Assembly: GCA_936450465.1 (NCBI GenBank)
Contig: OW388291.1
Span: forward strand, 76,532,436-76,596,435
Source of the DNA: Gibbula magus
Lineage: Eukaryota > Mollusca > Gastropoda > Trochida > Trochidae
Direction of reading: 5' to 3'
DNA: 64,000 bases
Each line of letters starts with the position of its first letter. The stretch's first letter is position 1. Positions 37,193-49,924 of this stretch are shown one piece after another. Under the pieces are notes generated by a model, which saw only the letters and a list, made by a program, of their open reading frames with translations, was not told where the DNA came from and searched no databases. The position numbers and the translations under genes are program-made.

Positions 37193-37815
37193 TGCAGGTG
37201 CGTACTGAAAGTTTGTTCACCTACTGCTGTATTTAAATGCAAATGTCATGTAATTTAGCATGTCTTTGAAGGATTGTATCAACGCGAAAACTATACCGAT
37301 CAGTTTGCATATTTGGATTATTAAAAGACAATTGAGTGTTCCATAACATAATCTAATGATATCTCATAGTACACAGTTCCAGTTTTAGCAGCTCTTTGAC
37401 GTGACCTAGGGTCAATCTTTTCAAAATTACAGTTTTTATTTTCTTCTGTGAAATATTCAGTATGTGATCAACTTGGTCTAACATACATCATATAGTTTCT
37501 CTTATACTCAGTCAATGTTTATCTGATGAATTTGTTCTCATTTAGTCAATATGAAAACTTTAATTCGAAAATCAATGAAAGTTGAAATTTGATTCATGTT
37601 GTCTTCTTCATCATGCAAAATTTCATAAACTTGTACCACTGCCGTGACGACCACAGGACACGTTTAAAAATGATTGTTTTACTCATTGATACATGATGAT
37701 TCATTGTCAGTGTATGTGATGTACTTTTATTGACGTTGTGACGGACGTCAATTTACCTGATATTTCCACTAAGACTCACATGTAAGTGAACAAACTTTCG
37801 GGACGCAGCTGTATG
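37193..37815. mobile_element. Inverted-repeat element with CGAAAGTTTGTTCAC ends
   Basis: GTACTGAAAGTTTGTTCACC at about 37202-37231 pairs with the complement of GTGAACAAACTTTCGGGACG at 37786-37808. A similar single end lies at about 61691-61722 (GTGAACTAACTTTCGGTATG). No coding sequence. Confidence 0.5.
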
Positions 37816-38472
37816 TATTATTGACCGTTCATTGACTGATTATCAGTTCCACCTTAGCAAGATTCTTTTGAGAGACTGAAACATATATTTATTTTGTGAC
37901 TAAAATTTCTTTTGAATACTGATCATGAACGACTAATGAGGTTATTCGTAATATTATTCTGTTAGCAACATATCCATTGTGCCTGGCATGCAACTTTTAG
38001 CATATTATATTGAAAATAATACATGATTTCTTTGTTCAGATCATATCCGTAGCCACAAACGCATTGTGATCAGGGGCGTTAGTGAATGGAATGTTTATAG
38101 CTCTAGTTACTACCCCGTGTGGGGGATTTAGGGGGTTCAATTCATATATTGAAAGGGGGTGAGAGCTGAGAGGCGGGGTGGTTCCTCTACTGACTGTACA
38201 TGTACGTGTAACATCAACACCAGCAGTACAGACCATCGCATGTTTTAACAATCAAGTATTTCACCCACCATGGTTATATTGCAAATCTTCATTGTATAAC
38301 ATAGCCATCTGTCTAATCATCATTGATTGACTTTCCTCACAGTGGATAACATGTTGTCATCGATATGAATTAACGCATAGTTTTATAAACGTTATGATTA
38401 TCAGGTCAATAGAAAAAATACCAAATTGAAGACAAGTGACGAAGAGGTCAATTAACAAGAGGATGGTTATTC

Positions 38473-38473
<1 letters not shown>

Positions 38474-38510
<37 letters not shown>
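38474..38510. repeat. Homopolymer C37
   Basis: An uninterrupted run of 37 C. Length is unreliable in most sequencing chemistries. The minus strand gives a poly-Gly frame (38357-38569) that is an artefact. Confidence 0.95.
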
Positions 38511-38512
<2 letters not shown>

Positions 38513-39402
38513 ATCAGGTCGATACGATGAACACGTATCGGCTGCTATGCCTCGCCGAGGAAGTAACATGTCAGGAAGTTCATGGTAGGAATGTGTGGTG
38601 TGAATAATTTAAACATGAGTCAGATACGTCGTTTTTGTATCCAACACTGCTTCCTAAAATAACGTTTTCACAACGTATTTATTGATTAGAATACACTATG
38701 ACTGAAGTTTCAGAAAGTTCCCATAAGTATTAATAGATCCAGCATTTAACCTCGTGCTTCCAACATCATGTCTGACAAGAATTGTTTTTTGAGCTGAATT
38801 GGTAACGACTGAAGTTAAACATTTTTCGCTTCAGTTGGATTAATAATGTGATTTAATGTCACTCCTATAAACCGCTATGTTAAGCTGATTGATAAAGCTA
38901 AACTTTCTTTAAAAGCATGTCAAATCTTTTCTTTATTTTAAACATTAATGATAGGTATATTAGGATTTTTGTTAATATATTTCAAACACATCATTTCATT
39001 TATTTATATTAATTTATTAAATATTCTACATTTGGTGACATTGTTGTGGAGAGTTTCGTTGTTCTCGGTCGTTGATTGATTTAATAGTTACGTTACCTAT
39101 GGAGCGACTGTGACAAATGTATGCAGACTTCCCTGGAGACGTGATCCAAATTTAATGAGATTAAATCATTGAATTCTAAATATCATTATCCAGTAAGCGA
39201 ATAAACTCCCTTCAAGCACTTGTCATATAGATCATTAATAATGACGGCAACCCGATTTTATTATGGAAACCCGAGATTCCATAACTGACCAACAAGAATA
39301 ACATAAGTCAGAAGTTCAAATTCTATCAAAAACCTATTTTTATACTTTAACTGAGATATTGACGAAAAGTCCAACTTTCTACCCCCACCGTACGTGAACC
39401 CT

Positions 39403-39593
39403 TGCCCATGGGCTGGCCCATTGGAAAATTCGAGAGGCTGTTCAAATTGGTGTTACACAAAAATTATTTTCTAATTTTTAATAATGGGTCTAGCAGTAAC
39501 ATATTTTGGGCATTTATGAACTCTCCCCATACAAAGGGGAACAAAATTCCTATGGGCGAGATTTCCCATGGGCCAGATTTCGAATGGGCCAAC
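39403..39593. mobile_element. 190-bp element with iterated GCCCAT ends
   Basis: The left end has GCCCATGGG then GGCCCATTGGAAAA. The right end has TTTCCCATGGGCC then CGAATGGGCCAA. The words are the same in inverted orientation but their order differs. A short frame (39402-39650) runs through it and is not a gene. Confidence 0.5.
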
Positions 39594-40080
39594 GTTGACT
39601 TTGGCAAAAAATATAATGTTTGTGAAATGTTGACTTTGAAAAAAATATAAAGTTTGTGAAATGTTGACTTTTAAAATAATTATTGACTTTTAAAATATTT
39701 ATTGACTTTGGTGGAAGTGTTACTTTGATAAAATATGGACTTTGGTGACATGTTGACTTTTAAAATATATTGAGTTATATGAAATGTTTCATTTTAGTGA
39801 AAAGTTGTGTAGTTTAAGTTTATCTTATATAAAATGATAACGTTGGTGACATGTTGACTTTAAAAAAGATGTTTTGAATTAAGTGAAATATTGACTTTGA
39901 TGAAATGTTGACTTTTAAAAGATATTTTGAGTTAAGCGAATTGTTGACTTATGTTGACTTTGGAAATATGTATTGACTTTGGCGAAGTTTGCTTATATCA
40001 TGAAATATTAATATTTCTATTTTAATGACTTTGGTTAAGTTTGAAATGTTGACTTTGATAATATTTTATTAAAATATGGT
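39594..40080. repeat. Degenerate TTGACTTT repeat tract
   Basis: The words GTTGACTTTGG, GAAATGTTGACTTT and TTTTAAAATAT recur irregularly over about 490 bp, consistent with a decayed minisatellite. Confidence 0.6.
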
Positions 40081-41416
40081 TTGACTGACCCTTCACACAA
40101 GAAATACCTCCGACGGGTTGTTAGTCAACGGTATGTGCATCAATTAACATAATTGAAAAGACATGAGTGTAAATGACACGCTAATTATACGCTAGTAAAG
40201 TAGATATAATATTATGTATAAACGTTTATATCAAGTAAACACACATTGTGTTAAGTGTAATTCAGCGTCGTGTAAAGTACTACAACATTAAAGAATAACA
40301 CTTTTTGTATGTAATTGGCATAATTTTGAATAATGATATTTATTACCGTTACCTCCTCTTATAATCTCTCCTCATATAACCTCTTATCATACTTCCAATA
40401 TAAAAGAAATAACATTAATACATATCACTTCTTAAACTTGGCCCTGAAAATAGTTTTGAATAAAGATATTTATAAACGTTATTTCATAAAATCGACATTG
40501 TATATATCCTCAATTAACCTCCTATCATCTCTCCAATACATTAAACAAATATAAACTGGCAGGGAAAAGAAAGTGAACACCTTTTTTTTAAATCACTATA
40601 ATTAAAAAACCAAATATGGTAGTAGTTTGAGATAGGTATATTGGATAGTTCGTTCATTTCGGAATACATCAAAATCCTAAACTTTAACGTTTAATTAACC
40701 AGTTTTGCACTCACGAAATCCAAAAGATGTAGGGATAAAAAAACACAATCAAACATTTTAGTTCTTTTTATTCCCTTAAGTCGTTCAATTCGTAAAGTGT
40801 GCCACATGAATGCCAAATGTGGTCGATTCGTGTGTCAATGCATTATGAAATTCACTGTGAATTTAAAATGTCTCACGACGTCACCTGATAGCTGTTTCTG
40901 TTTTCATGCAAAACCTGCATCGACGCTTGTTCATTAACTGGAGGGTGTGGTTTGATTCTAACACGCCATTGTGGACCGTCTGACAGTTGTCCAATCAGCG
41001 ACAAGTCTTGGGGAAATAGATATTATTATAAAACTGTAACAAACCGACGTTGTCACAGCCATCATGACACAAGCCATACATCAAAGTTCAGCGGTCAGTA
41101 CCTGTCTATTGAGCAGTCGAAAAACTTTGACTCTTTCGGTTCAAAGTTTTCTGGTGCACGTGTGCATAGTGACGCGCCTATCGTCAATGACGTCACTCAG
41201 AGATAGCTTTGGCGGCGATCTAACGCAAGCAGATATCAGTCTTCATGGGGCAAAAAGACGATTGTTTTGGGGTGTTCTGGGATTGTCAACTGTCTCCCCA
41301 ACTCGGCTGTAATGTGACAACACATTGACATTGAGTGATACCACTATAGCCCTACGTAGTGGTACGCTATCGCCCTTGTAGTATTAATCAGTGTGAGTGT
41401 ATATTTACGATTATAG

Positions 41417-42750
41417 CCCATTACCTCTACAGCCCATAACCCCTACACTCCATTACCCCTACAATAAGATAAAACAACACAAGCAGTTACCTGTCTGACA
41501 TAATGAACTCACCCTAACGAGTGACTAAGTATGGAGTAAGATTGAAAGTGAGGGGATTACGGGAATTTAGATTTAGTATTTTTTTGTGAAATAAATGAGT
41601 AGGAAGCAAGTATGATGAGAAGGAAACGTTTTTTAAACATTAGTTTCACTCTGTCGGAATTTACAATTAAAAGAAAAGAGACTGAGAAAATAAGATTTAC
41701 AGTTGAGAAGAAGATGAAAATGCTTACGTTTTGATTTTGATCTAAAGTCAATTTTATAATGACAGATTAAAGTATGTTATCATTAATATGTATCAGTACT
41801 TCTTTTCATAACTTACTTTGGAATTTCACTTTACAAGATGTATATTTTGTTATTCTACTAGTTCTATGTCATTACCTGTGCTTGAATATTCAGGCTTGTT
41901 TTAATACAATAATACAACTCTCGCAGTTACTTTCCGTTATGTTTTTAACTTGAAGTCATTGTTATATGTGTTTATGCATACTTCTTTTCAAAAGGTTTTA
42001 ATTTGTCTTCAATTTTATATGGCCACTCCAGCTCATCAGCACTGGTCAATTTGATTATAACACGATACAATCACACCATTCGGCAGTAGGTTCAATGACT
42101 TAATTGGTGACTGTCGATGAACAGTTGTGTTTTGTTAATTTGGGGGAATTTCATAACTTAAATTTTTTAATTTTAATTTTAAACAAACAAAAAAACGCGT
42201 TGAGGTATTCTTTGACTGATTTAATGTTTTGGACTAATTTGCCAAACTAGTCAGTTTTTGAATACGACGTCGAAAAGTCGAGATTTGTGACTTTGAAAAT
42301 TATACATATGATAAATACAACTGAGTGATATACTTTCTTTTGCACCTCAGTTTATGTGATGACATTCAAATGTATGTATTTATTTCATTAGAGATATGAA
42401 TGTGAAACATGAAATATAGACAGACAGATTTTTTTTTAAAGTCTCACCTCATTTTTACAAAAAAACAACTAATATTATGATACAAATTTAAAAAAGTAAG
42501 TTAGTAAGTGAGTAAAACATCATTTCTTAAAAAGTAAAAGTGTTCTTCTCTGTAAAATAACAATATCTGGGCATGAAAAGTCCTTGCTAAGTTGTTCTAA
42601 ATCTTTTTGCTCACACTATCGGTTGTCTCTGTTTTTAATCTGGACCGTTCCATTGCATAGTAAGAGGTAACAAGCTAGGGATTAGGAGTGCGGTGGACCG
42701 TTAACTTGTTTTGATAACCTGTAGGGGTAATGCTGTGTAGGGGTAATGGG
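41417..42750. mobile_element. 1.3-kb TIR element with iterated CCCATTACCCCTACA ends
   Basis: The left end has CCCATTACCTCTACA, CCCATAACCCCTACA and CCATTACCCCTACA in tandem (41417-41462). The right end has two inverted copies (42720-42750). It is nested inside the 6.4-kb element. Frames inside (41557-41751) show no transposase motif. Confidence 0.7.
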
Positions 42751-43408
42751 AGACTACCATATTTACAGTTGCTGATGATGTTATAGATTATGTTCCAGCT
42801 TATAAATATTTCGGTTTTTTGGTTACAAGAAAACTCAGAGTTCACTTTTATCTCTAAGGAAATAGCAAAATCTGCTATCCGTGCACTTGGGGTAATTATA
42901 TAAATAGAAAATTTTAGGGGTATGCATTTTGGTGTTTTCCTGCTTCTCTTGAACGTTCTCACCTAAATATTCAGAGTTAATTATGCTTTGGCACTTTCCT
43001 ACCTCGAAATAGAGCGTAAAAAATGACATTACAATGGTATGCTTATGTTATTTTGCTTTCTGGTTATTGATGTCATATTTATTGTGAAACAAGGATGTGA
43101 TAAAAGATCATATATATTTCATAAAATATGTACATGCATCTGCATGACTAAGTTTTTTTATTAAATGTGGGGAACGAAGTACATGTACCGTTAAAAAATC
43201 TTGACTTGTATCGAGACAGCACCTTCATTGTTCAAACTAGTTTTGTAAAGTACGTGTTCCCAGGCCATAAACTGTGCGTAGAATGTAGATATATTTGATC
43301 GGCATTCTAGAAGTAGAATGTAGAATGTAGAATGTAGAATTTGTTTTGATTGTGGCGTGGGCGATATGGGGTGTAGGCGATACGAGGACAAACCATATCA
43401 GTACAAGC

Positions 43409-44239
43409 GGTAACCTCCCAAAACTTCTACATGCCAAAACTTCTACTGACTAAAACAACACAGTTCAGGGTCCACTGCACATGGTCATTACCTCAAGTAA
43501 AAATGGACTGGTCTGATTAATGTGCCAAAACTTCTACATGAGGCTACGAGTAAATAATAGACATACGTATCACAGGAGGTTGTAGGTTGTTTAACTGTTT
43601 ATTCTCATACATAAATGTGTGACCACAAATTTGACAGGGTTATAGAAAAGTCTGCTTCTTGCCTATGCAACTACCATTATGCAACTACCATTTCATCTGC
43701 CAAAACTATTCACGCATTAGATCAAAGAGCTATTATTATGTTAATGAATTCAATTTGAAAGCTGTGGTAACAATGACTTATCTGATGAGACTATTTTAAA
43801 AATGGTGGATTCTGTTTGTACATTTATTGACTTAGGCAAGCGTTTTTAACTAGATTGTATGAAATTGTTGAATTTACATATTCAGTTATTGGTATATGAA
43901 ATTGTTTCTTGTTATAATGTATGTTATTATATTATAATGCATAAATTCTGTTAACGTCTAGGTGTATTGTTCCCTGTTTATCAATTCCCCTTTCCACGTA
44001 CTATCTGGATAACAATTGTTCATCTTTCTTAGTAAGTAATAAGCTGGACATGTTAGTCCTCTGTTCCAGTAATCCTCTACCCCCTTCTTCAATCAGCTGT
44101 AGAAGTTTTGGCAACTTACATTAAGACATATCCTGGGCTGTTCCATTATAAAATAGGTAATAGCATAATTCTGCCCTGACTTTTTGTAGGAGTTTTGGCT
44201 TGTAGAAGTATTGGCATGTAGAAGTTTTGGGAGGTAATC
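43409..44239. mobile_element. 831-bp TIR element with 8-bp target duplication and iterated CCAAAACTTCTACA ends
   Basis: GTACAAGC stands on both sides (43401-43408, 44240-44247). The left end GGTAACCTCCCAAAACTTCT and the inverted right end GATTACCTCCCAAAACTTCT extend as TIRs of about 38 bp. The word CCAAAACTTCTACA occurs at 43419, 43435 and 43523 and inverted at about 44098, 44187 and 44217. No transposase. An 8-bp duplication is shared by hAT, P and several rarer superfamilies, so I do not assign one. Confidence 0.88.
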
Positions 44240-44711
44240 GTACAAGCTACTATTGAGTACGATGCACTATTCCACTGTTCCATTTCAGTCACGGGTGTTG
44301 CGTTAAGTAATGCGATTCTCTACTGTCTTAGAACTAGCTGACAAATGACTGTCTGGGGAATGGGAGATATGAACCTTCTGTATTTGTCTGCAGTTGTTTC
44401 TGTTGGAACTATGATCATTTCAATGACTAATAAAACTACAATTGGTCGATCTATTACTAGATATAGTAATCGCAGTGACCGGTAAGTTGTGTATTAGCTC
44501 GCCCCTGCGTCAATTAGCGTTGATCCGAATGAACACATACCTACGAGTAGTATGTCCACAGATGTCGTCAATACGTAATCATATGGTCTAGTGCCTTGAG
44601 TATCCATTTCCTGTTTATTGTTCCAGCAAATAAACATTACCATACCGGTAATTTATTGGTTTGAGCAAACTTAATCTCAATCTCGGGTTTCCATAATAAA
44701 ATCGGGTCGCC

Positions 44712-46070
44712 TTATTTGCAGCTTTCTTTGTATACATCCTATCCAGTTTGATGTATTATAATCAATGTATGTATTTGTCTTATGTACCACCTTTGCAGGG
44801 ATTTTGAGAAATAAATGATCACCATCGCCATCATCTTACGATATTTCAACAATCTAACAGACCATACATTAATATAAACGAATATAGAAAAACTCGAAAC
44901 AGTTATGTTGTTCAATGGGTTTGAATCAACACATTAGGCAAGCATTATCATAGAAATTAAGAATGTGATAGCATCAAAATATTATTAACATAGGTGTCAT
45001 TCGTGTCGTAGAACCATATATGTTTTAAATTGTGAAATCAAACAACATTTAGGCTACACAAAATCTTCCTACATTATTAATATTAGAAAACATATATGGA
45101 CAATAATTACACATACTGAATCGAGGTTTTTATCAAGTCATTTGAAATATAAAACAAAATCGATTATATTCATAATTATATTTATAATGATCAAGTAGAC
45201 TAATTTTGAAATCAAACATATGAATATTCCAGTGTTATCATATGAGAAAACAATGTGTTGGTAAAAATAAAATTGAACCTTTATTGGATATTTTTGTGTC
45301 AGAAAACGGGCATATTTATGCCTTAATCTAAGCAGTGAAACATCTTAATTCATAGTTAACTGTGTCTGATTCATTTATTTGTTTTCATAGGTGTCCCGAA
45401 ATACTGAACAGCATTGAAGGCAAATGATAACGTGTATAATCAAATTGTGTATGTAAATAGAAACAAAACAAATGTAGATTAAAACATGGCTAAATGAAAC
45501 AGCAGAAAAATATAATTTACACTTATATATTTCATAAAAAAAATCAGTAGAAATACATGATAATTCAAAATAAAACATTTGGATCATCTTGTTCTTCATT
45601 GTAATGCATTCTCGTTGAACTAAGTGCTTACTAAACTTAGCGAATACACTAACGCAGGCTGGGGTATATTAGATAGTCCTGCTCCATGACCGTGTATTAT
45701 TAAGAGCCTTTAATACAGTCTAGATTTTTATTCAGCAAGTCTAGATAAATTGAATACTGGAAGTATAAAAAATATGAAATCAAAAGGATGAAGGTACAGT
45801 AATTATAAAAAAAATCCATAGACTAAATTTTAGTCTATATATTAAGAGGTCGTGGTATGTTCCTGCTATTCTCGGGCAAGACCGGACACGGTGATATGGC
45901 GATGATTTACAGGCTTTATTGTATTTGTTAATACTAAAGAAATGTGTTTTATGTTTGTTTGATGTTCGAAAGTTTGATTTATGTTCGTGTTTATGTCTCT
46001 CTTACAAGTGTTATGAAGGTCAGTCAAAGAAAACATACTTCTCATAACGACGAAGGGTTGTTGTACCTCA
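44712..46070. other. AT-rich sequence, no feature recognised
   Basis: No exon, TIR or tandem array was recognised. The minus frame 45375-45599 lacks any family signature. Confidence 0.4.
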
Positions 46071-46191
46071 CCAGGACCCATATTTTCGAAGCTGTCTTAG
46101 CGCTAAGATAGTCGTAAGTGCCATACATTAACATTGATTTACTACTATCGGGATCTTAGCGCTAAGAGAGATTCGAAAATATGGGTCCTGG
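46071..46191. mobile_element. 121-bp fold-back MITE
   Basis: Perfect 20-bp ends, CCAGGACCCATATTTTCGAA and its complement. The inner arms carry CTTAGCGCTAAGA, a palindrome common in invertebrate MITEs. No clear target duplication. Confidence 0.8.
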
Positions 46192-47168
46192 TCGTTAAAA
46201 TAAACTTGTCCTGGAATTAAGTCAAATGCAATAACTGTCAAATGTTGTGTATCTGTGTTGAGTGTACTTTAGATATCATTTTCGTCGTGCCAGATTTGCT
46301 CACATTATTTCAGATCAATGATAATGAAACTGTTTTTACGGCTTAGCATATGTTGTTTTTCATTATTTGCACTAATCCCACACCATGAAGTTTCTATTCT
46401 GGATTCAGAAAGAATTAAGAGCGGACATTGCGTATTTTGCAAAAGGAATAAAGTATTGTATATTCCGTTCTGTTCATTTTGTGAACCCACTTTTTTTAAA
46501 CGTTTCGTATTAAGGTTGTGCTTGTGTGTACATGTGCGTGTGTCTGTGCTTGTGCGTATGTGCATGCGGCATTGCATGCGTGCGGTATTGATAAATGCTT
46601 CCACGTATTGACAAAGTTGAGTTTAGAAGGGCTGTAATTATAATCTTGTACAATCAATTCAATGGGCAATCTTTAGATACGGGACTGTAATATATATTCA
46701 AATATTTCATTCTGCAATGAGTGGTAAGAGAATGTTCTCAAGGGGTAGAAATGTATTTTGTAGTTTCAGTGAGACACATATGTAGAGGAAAGGTCCTGTA
46801 ATAACCTGTCAATCCATTGGTATCGAATGATACCGAATTCGATACTAAACTTACGTGGACTTTGGTACACTGGGGCAAGTTCGGTGTTCTGAATATTGCC
46901 TGAATCATTCCTAAATACAGAGTATGTGTACGTTCTTACAACAGCAATTACATTGTGACGTCAGCATCTTGATTATTGAGGAATAGGGTGGCCTGCGCCT
47001 GAGATTATCCAACAGGGATATCTTCAGCAAATGAGTTATACACCACTTTTCATTTTCTGTCAAATTAGAAATGACACGACAAGAGAATGCAATACAAAGG
47101 ATACACTAGTGCGATGTTACAAATACAATCGTGGAGACGTCATCTACTCTAATTGCAAGACGACTCTA

Positions 47169-47441
47169 GGGCCATGTTCAAGAGAGGTTTTAAATTGAGC
47201 GATTACTTTTAAACCTCTCCTGAACGCGATTGCTCAATGAAGCGCTATGTAGCAAGGCGAGAAAACTTCGAGGAATTGCACTGTGTCGTTCAGGAGAGAA
47301 TGCGCTACATTGACGTTACATTGAAGGCTACATTGAGCGCTACATTGAGCGATCAATGAGCGATTATAAGCGCTCGCTGTTATGGAACGGAGCCCTGGGC
47401 TCATTGAGCAATTACTTTTAAACCTCTCTTGAACATGGCCC
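47169..47441. mobile_element. 273-bp MITE, family shared with 61136-61366
   Basis: The ends GGGCCATGTTCAAGAGAGGT and ACCTCTCTTGAACATGGCCC (inverted, one gap) enclose GCGATTGCTCAATG, CTTCGAGGAATT, GCACTGTGTCGTTCA and CGCTCGCTGTTATGGAACGG. All but the outermost part are shared with the 61.1-kb copy. GAGCGCTACATTGAGCGAT words are iterated within. Confidence 0.8.
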
Positions 47442-48639
47442 AGCTATATACACAGCTAAATTCACCTGGTACTGCACCGCACTACACACTTTACACTACA
47501 TTAGCACAGCGTAAAGAGGATAGTTTGTGTTCATAGTGCTACTTAGTTCTTCATAACAAGACATGTTAATTTGCAAAACATTCAGAAGATATCAATCAAC
47601 AGTTATTTACAGAAATCTTAATAACCAATATGTGCTCGGTTGTTTTTATTTTTGAAAAGCCCGCCATTTCAAAGTAGGTCCTTATCAGACTTTTTTTTAA
47701 ATAGTGGCCGCACTTTTCCTCAAAGGTTATTCAATCCCGTGAGTGTTACTGAATTACCATTTCATACTTCAAGAATTTTTTCTCAGTTTTCTCAGGTATT
47801 CTATTGTTAAAGATAATATGTCATTGGTATTGGCGCGATGTCAGAGGTACAAGTAAGCAAATTATAGGAAACTCCTTCTCCTCAGGAATAAAGAGCTGGA
47901 AGATCGCCATCATTGTTAACATATCTTATTACGAATAGGTGGTAAACTGCCTCACCCCCTACTCTGACTTATTCTGCAGATGATGAACAGTTAAATTTAG
48001 CACAGTTTCAAATGTACTTCATCTGGTAAAAAGTACAATTTTATATGTATTTATAGACAGGTCTATTTTCTTTTAGGTCCAAAAAAGCTCACATAAGATA
48101 TCCCTATCGAAACCTTGAAACCTACAAATGTACTCTTTCTTTTTGTGCGTAATTTATCTTTCGTTAAATTTAAACATTTAAAAAAATCCGATTCAGATTA
48201 ATAAGTTCAACTTCATCGGAGACCATAAAGTAAACTTATTTTATGGTCTCTGACTTCATAGCATAGGTACATCTTGATCAATACCAGGTAAAATTAGATA
48301 AAATGGACACAGAGGTAAAACTCATCGGGAAAAACGAAGGGATTACTGATACGTGATGATAAAGGATGACTTGACAAGGCTTTTACATTAACGCCCTCAT
48401 AAAACGCGTTCATATATAAGGGTTAGGAATTGATAAAACAAAACCAATTCATACTTTGTTGTTTTGTGTGGCGTTTTGTTCCATATGTTTATAAAACTGG
48501 GAAAAGCGTAAATGTAGGCTTTTATTTACAGTGTGCTTGCTGATCAATCTTGCTCCTTTTTGTAGTTTGAGACAGGCTACTCTCTGGAAAATATATGTAG
48601 TATAGTCATTATAAACATTTGGGAATTTTAAAAGAATCT

Positions 48640-49400
48640 GACAATGACCTTACCGTTAATTATGTTGTCCTTGTCTGGAAGATGATTTGAAAAGAGATCT
48701 TGCACGGCTTTACTTTCCGGGAAAATTATGATCTTCTGATGCAGACCCCAGTATTCTTAAATTATGCTACCAAATTTGCGTCAATAGCAATTTGATTGTC
48801 TCCTTTCTTGTATGGTATGACAATCTGCCTATCACAAACAAAACAAAATTGACAAAATTGAAAAGACCTCCAGCAAAATTTGCAGCTTTAATTTCGAGCT
48901 CTTTTCATTAAATCTGACACACCAAACTTTCTAAAATCTCTATACGAAATAGTACCTCTTGAAACACGACGTTGCCGCTTATTGTATTAAAAGCAAAGGT
49001 ACTGTTGTATTGTGCTAACCATCATCACAATGTAGTTATTATTATTGTATTATTATAGTGTTATTTTGTATTGTACTACCCAAGACTCTTTGAATTTAAG
49101 ACTAATTTTTAATTTGGGATAACAAAGTTGATCTAATCCTGAACATACTAAGTTTTCCTTTAAAGTCTTTAGTTGAGATGTTGTCCTGTATGTTAAAGTT
49201 GAAGGTTACATGGTCTCGAGTCTGAAGAAACCAGTGAGAATCCCCTAAAGCATCAGTACTGACCAATCCCCTCTTTGAAAATTCCCCGATCGTGAAAATG
49301 TTGTTGACGTTTTGGTTAATATATTTAGGACAGCATTCATTGTTTCTTTCAGGTTTTAATGCTGGGACCCCGACCTTCACAGAACCTTGATCACAAGCGG
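48640..49400 (-). pseudogene. Degraded coding remnant of unknown family
   Basis: The minus strand reads as protein-like sequence in alternating frames. A clean 92-codon frame (49380-49102) contains FTIGEFSKRGLVS and DSHWFLQTRDHVTFNFNI. Downstream, pieces such as FNTISGNVVFQEVLFR, DFRKFGVSDLMK and a hydrophobic FAGGLFNFVNFVLFVIGRL follow with stops and frame changes between them. I do not recognise the family. It may be a decayed mobile-element or host gene, or chance. Confidence 0.3.
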
Positions 49401-49924
49401 ATGTCCACTATTAGTGAGTATCTAGAATTCAACCGCTGTGCAGTGTAACAGTTGACATGACGTATGTGTAGAAAAAGAGACATTTCATTACAACAGAATA
49501 TAAAAAAAGTGCTAATGTTTCTAATATATTAAATGATCCTTCGTCCGTTAACGTGTTACCACAGCCTAATTTAAAAAAAGGTAATGTGTAAACATTCTAT
49601 GATTTGTCAACACAAAAAGTACGAGGTCAGTTTCAAAGCTTCAGAACCACTTTCAATAAAGTTCAAGTAAAATATTCCTCACGGACGTTTACCAGATAGT
49701 GGGAAGACGCCCCTATCGGACTTCTTTTTTATTCTAAGCAATCGCCCCTGACGGTATTATATGTGTTTATTGCATAACCTTTTCATGTGTAAATTCTATT
49801 AATTGATAGGGAGACATATGGACCTATTGTGAATTCCTGGGAAGTAATATTGTATAAACGTTGAAAAGCTATGTCCTTACCGTTACACTACTGATCTCAT
49901 CGAATCTAACGCTCAAGAACGGAT

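Larger units (their letters stand above)
37031..43391. mobile_element. 6.4-kb region bounded by 32-bp TIRs with iterated TATCGCC words
   Basis: 37031-37062 and 43360-43391 are inverted repeats matching at 31 of 32 positions, with an uninterrupted 28-base perfect core. The word TATCGCCT occurs at 37041, 37057 and 37084 on the left and inverted at 43360 and 43376. It contains a C37 tract, a 0.6-kb inverted pair, a 1.3-kb TIR element and a 190-bp element. No transposase frame. No target duplication seen. Confidence 0.65.
39246..44711. repeat. Inverted-repeat pair interleaved with the 6.4-kb element
   Basis: 39246-39278 and 44679-44711 match in inverted orientation at 32 of 33 positions; the core starts CCCGATTTTATTATGGAAAC. 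The left arm lies inside the 37031-43391 element and the right arm outside it, so the pairs are interleaved rather than nested. Confidence 0.6.

Noticed and set aside
48215..48252. Hairpin GAGACCATAAA/TTTATGGTCTC as a terminator
   Set aside because: It is a short isolated inverted repeat with no transcription unit beside it. In a eukaryotic genome it is no evidence of a terminator.
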